Source: Owenia fusiformis (Eukaryota > Annelida > Polychaeta > Sabellida > Oweniidae). Taken from it: 64,000 nt of DNA. A program made the position numbers and the translations under genes. Position 1 is the first letter of the stretch, and every line of letters starts with the position of its first letter. The notes beneath the pieces are model-generated. The model was not told where the DNA came from. It saw only the letters and a program-made list of their open reading frames with translations, and made no database searches. Shown here in pieces: positions 22,301 to 34,300 of the stretch. The stretch is from positions 25,547,375 to 25,611,374 of the forward strand of contig CAIIXF020000005.1 of the NCBI GenBank assembly GCA_903813345.2, read 5' to 3'.

Positions 22301-25300
22301 AGGTTTATACACTGTGTCTCTAGGTATGTACGCTGTGCCTCTTTCCCAATAGGTAAAGATGCAAAGTGCATTTTCCTTAATATATACACGGTGTCTCTTC
22401 AGTTTAGATGCACAGTACCTCTGTCTCAGTATATATTGAGTGCCCTTTTCCTTATAAATGCTCTTACCAATTTAGATGCTCAGTCCACTGTCCCAGTATA
22501 TATTGAGTGACCCTTTCCTTATAAATTCTCCAACCAATTTAGATGCCCAGTCACCCTATCCCAGTATATATTGAGTGCCATTTTCCTTATAAATGCTCCA
22601 ACCAATTTAGATGCTCAGTCCCCCTATCCCAGTATATATTGAGTGCCATTTTCCTTATAAATGCTCTAACCAATTTAGATGCTCAGTCCACTGTCCCAGT
22701 ATATATTGAGGGCCCTTTTCCTTATAAATGCTCCAACCAATTTAGATGCTCAGTCCCCCTATCCCAGTATATATTGAGTGACCCTTTCCTTATAAATGCT
22801 CCAACCAATTTAGATGCTCAGTCCCCCTATCCCAGTATATATTGAGTGACCCTTTCCTTATAAATTCTCCAACCAATTTAGATGCTCAGTCACCCTATCC
22901 CAGTATATATTGAGTGACCCTTTCCTTATAAATTCTCCAACCAATTTAGATGCTCAGTCACCCTATCCCAGTATATATTGAGTGCCATTTTCCTTATACA
23001 GGGTGTCAAATAAGTCCCGTCCCCCCTCTACAGCCAAAACCAAGACATTTGGTACCAAGTGTGATATATCATTGGAAAGGTCTTCCAAAGTTACGTTGAT
23101 TGGCATATATCTGACTCATGTCAATCAATCTCACAAATTTTTACATTGTATCAATTGAGGTGATCATATGCCTAGAAACATGGCAATTTGGCGTGTTTGG
23201 CAGGATTTTAAGAATCGAGTATAAGAAAGGTCAAGGGACCAAAAGATGACTAAATATGTTTATGGCGATGAATTTAACCAATTTCTGGATAGGGTGCCTC
23301 TACCCAGGGTAGATATTTTTCAATGATGCAGAAAATGCATTGCTTCTGGTTCAGGAAATGCATTGTGCCTCAGTTACAGTAGATGCATGACAAGAGCCTC
23401 TGGTGCATTTCTATTGAAAGCTTGCCTCAGATTGATACAACATTTTAATAACATCAGAGAGGTAAACTGTGCATATTTTGGGAAGAATTTTGCATATAAT
23501 CTTTAATAATGTTCAAGGAGGATTGGCTCCCAGAGTGTAACATCACTATTTTTGCCATATATGGGCATGTCATGATGTCAAAATTCGAATTTAAACAGCC
23601 ACCATTTTGTTCACTTCAACATTTGAATCATGAATTTTGGTCTTACTTCCAAACGGAAAATTTGGAAAAATCACAAGAAATGATTCAGATATTGGTTCTA
23701 ATCTTTTGGACTGAATGTTTTGAATATATAGATGGTTGTAATTTCAGAAAATAACGAGATTTTGACATTTTCATTGTAGGAAAGTATTGAGTTGTAATCC
23801 TTGGAGCCAATCCTCCTTCAATAATGTTGGTCAATTTGATATATTTGACCAAATCACTACTAAATTGAAAGATTCCATTAAAATAGTTGTGTGTACCTTT
23901 AGCCAATGTACTCATTTTCTATTTAGGTTGTCCATATGTACTTGTGTGACACTCCTTTAATTTTCTTCCCTGCATAAATCGAATAGAACACTACTGTATT
24001 ATGCATAATTTGTGAGAAAGGATTAAAGCACATTAGCTTGAAGTGATGCAGGATGAAATATTGGAGTGGGGAGTTCTTTATACGATTTAATTTCTAGGTC
24101 AAGATACAAAGGGAAGATACTGGTTGTGTTTATTCTTGGAAATAATCACAGTTTATTTATCTTTGTCCATAAATAAGACCTATTTACCTTTTGGAAAACT
24201 GAACACTGCTAGACTAACATAATATGTAATTATGTACAGCGAGAGACCAATAAAAACCTCTTTGGTGAGCCTTCAGGCCCATAGCCAGGGGGTTTTGGGT
24301 TTCGATAGGTTCGACCAAATCCCTTCCTGGCCAAAAATTCTTTCAAAATAATGCAGTTTTTCACCATTCTGAGCACTAATAAGTGATTTTGGACCAAAAT
24401 TGTCAAAACTGAACTCCCCCTGGAATTTTTCAAAAAGTGAACCCCTTTTTGCAAATCCTTGCTACGGGCCTGGCCCTCCCCTTCCTTGTGTACTTAGTTA
24501 GTCTCTATATTTTTTATACTGTAGGTTTATGTATTTTTTTCATGAATTTGTATAAAAAGAGTACATAAATTGTTGAGCCTGCATCCTTTGAATACAGGGC
24601 TCTGAAATTCATGTTTTTGATTTTCGAGTCTTGCTGTTGGAGGATGATTCTTCCTCATGAAGCAAAAGTGTTTTAAGGCAGGCTTGGGTGATTAACATTG
24701 CAGACTAACATCATTCCTGACAGGTACAAAAAGCATCTTACTCTACTCTCCTTAAAACAAGAGGTTTGGTGCTTTGTGTCTTACAGGTAGGCCAGATCCA
24801 TGGGGGAATAATAGGTCTGCTCCAATGGGCCATGAGCAGGGCCACTCATCATGTATGGTTCCAAAGGGAGGAATCAAAAGATAGATCTGCTGTTGCTAAA
24901 AGGCTAGTAAAGCACTTAGAAGCAGCCATCTTTATTGCATGCATTTGGTTGGGAATCTTCAGTTTTAGCATGTACATGTAAACATATAGATTGCACAGTT
25001 TTTCTTTATACCTTTTCATGGTGTTTTCACTTTTGGTATTATATACACTGTACCCGGGACACTGTAGTTAGGCTAGTAAATTCTTTACTTAACATTTACA
25101 TGCATTTTTGTTGTAATTGTAGAAGGATGATGGAGCAACGCTTGTTTATTTTTTATTTTTCTTCCTTCTAATTGCTTCAGCCTATGTAACAAGGTACATG
25201 TACAACTAATATTTTCTCAGCAGAAATACTGGGTGTTCATAAAAAGTTATACAGAATAATCCTGTTGGTGAAGGTGGAACACCCAGTATTCAATTAGTAT

Positions 25301-28300
25301 TATTTAATGGCCTGCCATGCTATATGGTCTCATCTTACTTCGATTGTTTTCTTTTCATTTTATTTGATGTTTCATATGGTTTATAGAATTAGGCTTTAAT
25401 TAATATATTAGTCACTTTATTTTAGTACATACAATTACAATCAATTTGTCATGTAAAAATTGGATCAAATGGAAAATGTAATACAAAACTTTGGAGATGA
25501 AAACTTTGTCTTCTTTACCTTTGGTTGTTGTAATGTACATCATGTGATTGTTAAATCGTAATGTCTCATATTTCCTGTGTTTTATGTCACCACCAGAAGT
25601 GGCGACATATTGTAATAGTCTCCAACTTTTTTGGGGACAGTGGTTGGCATTCGGTGGTCAGCATCTGTAACAAATGACAGGTGGTGACATTTTGCATGTT
25701 ACTGCCTTGGTGAGTTTTTTCTGACATCTGGGTTGTTATCAGGGTCACATGTTTTCCCATTAATCATCGTTATAATATACTACATTAATTTCTATTGTAC
25801 CATATATTGTTAATTAGTTTACATTTGTTAAAATTATATCTAGAATTTGAAACTTGTGAATGAGCTATCCCTTAGCTTGTAACATGATCAAAACCTGAAG
25901 TGTAAATCTGTCTTTTTATCATTTTATTTGTCACTTTTATGACCACATGATAGACCAAAAATGGAGTGAAAGTATTTGTTTCAACACGTGCACTATAAAT
26001 TGATTTAAATGCTTCTTTTTCAGGTTAAAAGACCATGTTGAAGATAAAGATAAATGGCCTATTCTCATCTTTCCAGAAGGTGAGGTATTCTTCAAAATAT
26101 TATTACTAAACTTCTAGCCCATGTGATATATGTAATGTCTTAATTCTTGTCACATAGTTGCATAACCTTAGACACCAAACAAGCATACAAAAACAGTTTG
26201 ATGCATGAATCGTCAAAACTGGAAGTTAAAATATTAAGTTTGTACAGCCTTATTCTATTTAAAGTACAATCATATATACAGTAGTTGCATTTTTATTCAG
26301 AAACTGTATTAAAGAGTGACAACCATCAATAATATTTTATAATGTATGTAATATTTTCTTCTAGAATCTTGTCTCTGAGATATTATTCAAAAAGTAAAGC
26401 AACGAATTCAAATATAAAACAATCGTCCAGTTACATATAACAATAATATTTTATAATGAATGTTATATTTTCTCCAAGAACCTTGTCTCTGAGATATTAT
26501 TAAAAAAGCAACAAATTAGAATATAAGTTAATTTTCCATTAACAAATAGATTCATAAACTTTGGCTAATTAAGAATATGCAATATTATCAATGTAAAGCA
26601 TGTTATGTTCTATTTACAGGCACTTGTATTAACAACACATCTGTAATGATGTTTAAAAAAGGAAGCTTTGAAGTCGGAGGAGTCATCTATCCTGTTGCAA
26701 TTAAGGTAAGACTTTTTTACAACAATTATATATACAGGGTGAGCCCAAAAATGCAAACAAATATTGTGCTGTCATGTACATCGCATATTAGCATATTGGT
26801 GGTAGGCTTGAAGGCATGTCAATTGAGTATATATAGATCCTTGTTGGCATATAGTGGTCTTTGAGTGTTTTAGCAACATCTTTCAAGGGGCTTGTTCAGC
26901 CTTACTAATAATTCTTGAGTGTTCAAGCACATTAACAGCGTGTTAATTAGACAGTCTTGAAGGAATATCAGTGAGGTTGTTCTAGCCAAATTAATACATC
27001 ATGGACTCCTTGAGTATTCAAGCACATTTACAGCGTGTTGGTAATTTGACAGTCTTGAAGAAATATCAGTGAGGTTGTTCTAGCCAAATTAATACATCAT
27101 GGACTCCTTGAGTGTTCAAGCACATTTACAGCGTGTTGGTAATTTGACAGTCTTGAAGGCATACCAAGGAGATTGTTGAAGCCATACTAATACATGGAAG
27201 ATCCTCCAATGTTCTTGGCATTTCTTTAACCATGGAGGTCCGCATGTACTCTCTGGTCTGAAATGTAGAATGTGTAATTTACATGTATTTTTGTTTATAT
27301 GTACATGTAGTTTATATGTAACTCTAACCACAATACCTATATTAACGATTTTCTCATTCATACATTAAGTAACTTAAACTAAAATTCCTAGGTCTAAGGC
27401 TGATAAGGGACATTTCTAGGTCTAAGACTGACTAGGGACATTTCTAGGTAAGATCTAAGGCTGATAAGGGGCATTGCTAGGTCTAGGCAGACTAGGGACA
27501 TTTCTAGGTCTAAGGCTGATTAGAGGCATTGCTAAGTCTAAGGCTGATTAGGGGCATTGCTAGGTCCAAGGCTGATTAGGGACATTCCTAGGTCTAAGAC
27601 AGACTAGGGACATTTCTAGGTCTAAGGCTGATCAGAGACATTGCTAGGTCTAAGGCTGATTAGGGGCATTGCTAGGTCTAAGGCTCATTAGGGACATTCC
27701 GAGGTCCAAGGCTGAATAGGGACGTTTCTCGGTCTAAGACTGACTAAGGATATTTCTAGGTCTAAGGGTGATTAGGGACATTTGTAGTTCTAAGACTGAC
27801 TATGTACATTTCTAGGTCTAAAACTGATGAGTGGCATTTCTAGGTCTACTGCTGATTAGGGACATTTCTAGGTCTACTGCTGATTAGGGACATTCCTAGG
27901 TCTAAGGCTGATTAGGGACATTCCGAGGTCCAAGGCTGAATAGGGACGTTTCTCGGTCTAAGACAGACTAGGGACATTTCTAGGTCTAAGGCTGATTAGA
28001 GGCATTGCTAGGTCTAAGGCTGATTAGGGGCATTGCTAGGTCTAAGGCTGATTAGGGAAATTCCGAGGTCCAAGGCTGAATAGGGACGTTTCTCGGTCTA
28101 AGACAGACTAGGGACATTTCTAGGTCTAAGGCTGATTAGAGGCATTGCTAGGTCTAAGGCTGATTAGGGGCATTGCTAGGTCTAAGGCTGATTAGGGGCA
28201 TTGCTAGGTCTAAGGCTCATTAGGGACATTCCTAGGTCTAAGGCTGAATAGGAACGTTTCTCGGTCTAAGACTGACTAGGGATATTTCTAGGTCTAAGGG

Positions 28301-31300
28301 TGATTAGGGACATTTGTAGGTCTAAGACTGACTAGGTACATTTTTAGGTCTAAAACTGATGAGTGACATTTCTAGGTCTACTGCTGATTAGGGACATTTC
28401 TAGGTCTACTGCTGATTAGGGACATTCCTAGGTCTAAGGCTGATGAGGGACATTCCTAGGTCTAGGGCTGACCAAGGACATTTCAAGGTCTAATGCTGAC
28501 TAGGGTCTGAATGAACTTGGGTTTAGATTAATTAGATTATTCTGGGTCCAAGTTGACTTTGGTTTGAGTTAAACAGCAACCTGTAATATATTATCTATAG
28601 TGTTATCTTTATCATCTCTCGATTAAGCTTATAGCATTTAAGTAAAAGTCCAACTCATACAAAATACTTCTTTCAAAAAGACATGTAAATACCTGCATAA
28701 TCCAACTGTAAGTAGTTGGTACTGGCCAAGGTGTTCTAAATGCACAACTTCGAAAGTTCCATTGTTTGTATCGATGACCTCATCCAGTTGCCAATAACAG
28801 TCGATTCTGCAAAATAACGGGAAAATAACTTAGAAAACAGGTTGATTGTTAGACAACACAATAGTATAAATCCCTATACGCAATTAATATTTGTAAATAG
28901 TGTATGAAGTCAAATGAAGTTGAATCATTATTATGCTTTGCCATGGACCACAGTTATTACCCAGATTAATGATACCAAGAGCTTGCTCAGCAGTATCGTA
29001 ATATAAGGCACAGGGATATATGTATTAGGCTATATATGATCCTCAAATGATCATGGTGTGTTGAGGTCTGTTTAGTACCCCTATGAATTGTTGAAGGACA
29101 ATAGTTCAGTTTAACATAGTCAACCAATGAATAACTCTACAGAATTAGTTATACTATTTTTTACAAGATAAATGTGTCATAAATGTGTTTTTAAATATAT
29201 TTAATTAATCATTACTATTGTTTAGTCTTGCTTGAAGCCCTTTTGACCCCCTCCCTCCATGTGACACACTTCACCTCAACTAAGTTGATTGGGAAGGAGA
29301 GGTTCCATGTAGGTTTGACTCGAGACTATTAACTAGATTCTATAAACATATATTGAATGCCCATGATTATATTAAAAACATTAAAATCTTGTTACTTTAT
29401 TTTTGTAAGGTTTTTGAACTGTCTGTGACTAAACAATTTAGAGTATTCAAGATCCATATTTTTTGAAAGGTTTTTGAACTCCACATGACTAGACAATTTA
29501 GAGTAAGCGTACATGTTTTTTTTTTAAATTACTTACGTGTCACAGCATCTATCTTGAAATGGAATTCGTCTTATTATTGAATGCGTTTCAAGTCTTTCTG
29601 TCACTTGCATATCAGGTCTGCCTGGTCTTTCTGTTGTCATGATCGAGTTGTTTTGCTGTTTGATTATCTTGACGTCTGCTTTTTGTAACTCTGAGAAAAG
29701 ACCTGGCATCAGGTCGGCCATCTTGGATTGTCTTTCAATTTTATTTTTCCAAGGATTTAAATCAGAATTCGGAGCCATTCTCTGTGATGATGGAACAATA
29801 AGTAAAGAAAATAATAAAATGTGAAGATACATATTCTTGTTTCTCGAGTCAGATCAGATCTTAAGCTCACAAAGTCGCAAGTTTACACTCCTTGTTAAAG
29901 GTCCAATAATTTGTACATTTATCCGTCTAGATTTTTCCTTGTCTTTCTCAGTTTGAAATGATTTGTACCTCTGTTTATATTTCTTTTATAGGGATGTTTA
30001 TCAAGATGTCAGTGGCTTCAAGCACTCTGAATATTTTTGGGTTGAATTCATACTTAATTTATTCTGTATCATGATCTAAGTACAGTAAAATCTGTCTAAT
30101 TCGAATGCCACATTTCAAGGTTTTTTCAACCTGGTAATCTATGACAGCTTCAAATAATGGGACTGAACATTCACATTAAGAGGTGTTCATATAAGAGAAG
30201 TGTACAGTTATACAGGTTTTACTGTAGTCCCAATTACTATACGTAGATTGTATTCATATTAAATAGAACAACACCAACAATATTTTATTAACTTTATTTC
30301 AAAGAAAAACAATTTGAATGAATGTTGTTTTCTCAGTATTTTCTTTGATTTCTAGCGAGTCATATTTATAGCATCTTTTGGGGCTATATTGTATTTTCCC
30401 TTTTATTCCTTGCTAGGATTGGATGATTGTGCTATTTTGAATCATTTTCCTTTTAGCTGATCTGACGTAACATCATTTCATTGGTTCGTAAAATCACTGG
30501 CAGCTTATGGGCATTAGATAATATTCAATCTATTTCATGACTTCATTTATGTCTTTGGGGTATTGTATTATTACATATTGTATAGTATTGATAGATGCAA
30601 TGACCAATGAATATTTTCATTATGTTTATTCACTATGTAAATATTTTGATGTATTTTTATAAGAAAATGTTCAAAATCAAGTGGGTGTTTTCAAATATAA
30701 AGTATATTCAACTTGAAAAAAAGGCTAAATACCAAACAGAAGAAATTCTTAGAATACTACATCATCTATTCATTGCCTTCACTGGGTGTAAAGAGGTACA
30801 TTGATTATGAGATGACAAATTACTTATGTTATACTGGTCTATGTATATGACTACCTAGTTTAATAGAGATCCCCTCGTGCTGAATAATCTGACTTAGGTT
30901 TGATAGAGCATCCCACATACCTTTTAATCACACTCTAAAAGCATGCTATATAGTAGTCGTCTTGTCCTGATTGACGTGTGTGTCTATCTGGGTGGGCAGG
31001 TGCCATATCAACCTTGTCATCAAAATTGTAAGAAAAATGCCTTTAACTTGAAATTTTTACAGATGCAAGAGCAGACTAGTGCCAATATTAGCTTTTACAT
31101 AAAAGGAAAATACTTAGTTAAGAAATGTGCATTAAAAATTGCAAGGGATTTTGTAAACAAATTCCTAATTTTTAGTTGAATTGAATGATGTAATTTCCCA
31201 GTGAATGTGGGATCCTTAAGTATAAATGAATGAAGAATCTTCAGAGTGGTATACAGGAACCAACTGTACTGATGCATAGATACACCAATAAGATAGCAAG

Positions 31301-34300
31301 TGCCAAACAATCTACAGTAAAACCTGTATATCTGAATACCTCAATCTGAACACTTTCTCTTTCCCACTTTTGTTATCTCCCATCGACTCAGATATTAAGA
31401 AACTTCAATATCTGAACACCCCAGGGGGGGGGACTGCTCAAATTTTTGAACAGGGGGTGCCACTGAGACTCAATGTATCTATCTACATCTAGGAATTTTT
31501 TCTTCAAAAATAGACTAGCTTCAAGGTAATTACCCCCCCCCCCCCCTGGATGAACACCTGCTGATCTGAACACTTGAAAACCTGTCTAATCCAAACACCA
31601 CCAGGACCAGTCTTAGTGGTGTTCAGATTAAACAGATTTTACATATTAATTGTGACCTACCATCTAAGACACCATAAAACAAGAGCCAATATTTCATTTT
31701 TCATTTTTTATTTATTTACATCTATTACTTGTTCAACGTGCGAATAATACATGTAATGTGAGAAATCATCACCTATTTTTCTGCAATGATTCTATTGTAA
31801 TGTGCAAATATTGAAGAAAAAGAATTATATGTGATTATTTCTGCCTCAACTCTACATCTGAACTCTTTATATCTATTTATACATTGCAGTGTATGTGCTT
31901 AGATCGGGGCTTAGATATATAATTCTCAAGTTGAGATAATAGGTAAAAATAAATTTTTATACAGATTAATAATAATATGTCATTTCATGACATTGTATAA
32001 GTCAAAAAAAGATATGTACTTGTACTGTACATGTTGTATTTACAATCCAGGGGTGTTTAAGCATATTAACAGTATGTTTAACTTTCTGGAAAGTTTATGA
32101 GAGAGAGTTGTGAAGCCCTATTTAAAGTTGATTTTTTCTTGAGTGACGAGCACTTTTGTACCTGTGTTTGCATTATTTGATAGTCTGGAGATGTTCCAGA
32201 GAGATTTGTCAAACAAGCCTTTACCATCTTGATTCACAAGGTTTTAGTTGTTTCTACCTCTCTAGACCCAGTAGAAAGCGATGTTGAGGCTTTACAGTGT
32301 TGAAAGTGATTTACATTGTGTTGGTTATATAGAAAGTATACTAGAGGAAAATGTCAAGTCCTACTTATACATCATGGTCCTTGAGTGTTCAAGTACATTT
32401 ACAGCGTGCTGGTAATTTGACAGTCTTGAAGGCACACCAGGGAGATTGTTGAAGCCAAACCAACACGTGGTAGGTCCTCATATGTTCTCGGCATTTCTTG
32501 TAGGACCAAAATATAAAACCACAGTAACTGTGTTGTCTGAAATGTACAGTGCACTAATATACCCAAATTGAAGATAATGTTGGAATAATAATTTTAAAAA
32601 ATACTTATTGTTATTGTTATTGTTATTCAATCATTTCATTTTATTTCATCATTGTGTGTTGTATTTAAGAATAAAGTTATACTCCTTAATACAAAATACA
32701 TTGCAACACATTATTTATCCATAAGTACCTGCATAATCCAACTGTCAGTAGTTGGTACTGGCCAAGGTGCGCTAAATGTACAACATCATAGGTTTCTCCA
32801 GCTGTATCGATGATCTCATCAAGGAGCCAATAACTGTCCACTCTGAAAATAAGTTAATAAGTCACAGTTATGTTAAATAAGGCTATACAAGTTACGATGC
32901 TGATATATCTGACACTCTGACATTCTATCTTGGATTAAGCTTTCTACTGAATAAAAAATATTTTAGTTGTAACTTCATTTTTTAGATGGCATATAATAAA
33001 AAAAATCAAGCATACTTATACTTACGTTTCACAGCATGAACTATAAAACGAATATGAGATTTTTCTCTGTATTTGTGCTGGCATTGTAGGTGTTTTAATT
33101 TTAGTACTATGCATTTTTTCTCTTATTAACAAGTTGTTTTTTTGCTTGATTATAGTCGCATCCCGGTTTCCCAGTTCTGAGAAAAGTCCAGGCATTAGTT
33201 CCAGTATCTTGTGTTGTCGTTCACTTTTATTTTTCCATTGATTTAAAACAGTTTCACCAGCCAAAGATGAAACAATGAATAAAGAAAATAAGAAAATATG
33301 GCAATACAACATATTGTTCTTGCTTATCAAGATGATCCACGATATATTTTCAACCTTCACGCTTCTCTGTTAGTAAAAACTCTACAATAATTTCTATATT
33401 CATCTGGTTTTATAATTTTTAAACTTCCTTATTCTTTTATAGGGACCGTGTCAAGTTATCAACACTTGTGGAACAACAAAGTTAATTTTGTAAAGGGGAG
33501 GAGGTAAATCAGGATTCTATTAGTGGAGAGTGTTATTTTATGAATATTCAAGTGAAAGACAAATCAGCATTTTAAAATGTCATATGAGGGAGGGGGGGAA
33601 ACTAAACGGAATGGTTAACTTCATTTTTCCACAACTTTTTGGACACCATCCCTTATGTTTCTCTATTTTGTTTGTGTTGTTATGTTTCATTATGCCAGGT
33701 TTTTATAATTTTATTTTCAACTTCCTGGTCAATATTTGCTTCTATTTTGATGGTGTTTTCATGTCCACCATTGTTATGTCACCACCAAAAAGTGGTGACA
33801 TATTGTTATGGTCTCCGTTTTTTTTGCGACGGCGGTTGGAGGTTGGCGTCCGGCGTCTGGCGTCCGGCGTCTGTAACAATTTCTTACAACTTCCTATAAC
33901 TTAACAAATACTGTTTAGACTGACTTCAATTTTTTTCTAAATCATCTACATCTTCTCAGAAGTTCAAATCTGACTTTAGATTTGACATTTGACCTTCAAT
34001 GACCTTCTCAAGGTCAAAAAGGTCTTTTTTCAACTTACTTCACATTGACTAAATCTTTTTTCAAAATCATCTACATGTTCTCAGAAATTCAAATCTGACT
34101 TTAGATTTGACATTTGACCTTCAAATCTGACTTTAGATTTGACATTTGACCTTCAATGACCTTCTCAAGGTCAAAAGGGTCTGTTTTCAACTTGCTTCAA
34201 ATTGACTAAATTTTTTTTTCAAAATCATCTACATGTTCTCAGAAATTCAAATCTGACTTTAGATTTGACATTTGACCTTCAATGACCTTCAATGATTTTT

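Noticed and set aside
22102-22845. Frames of 95-101 codons on both strands
   Set aside because: They follow tandem repeats with no domain, signal peptide or splice context.
27116-33312. Interleukin-17 identity for the cystine-knot pair
   Set aside because: The IL-17 hallmarks (the PW motif with CxC pair order) are absent; the CC...CR...LPxRCKC order fits Spatzle/NGF-type ligands better.
33530-33904. Plus-strand 124-codon frame
   Set aside because: It runs into the TCACCACC repeat, has low complexity and shows no splice or family support.
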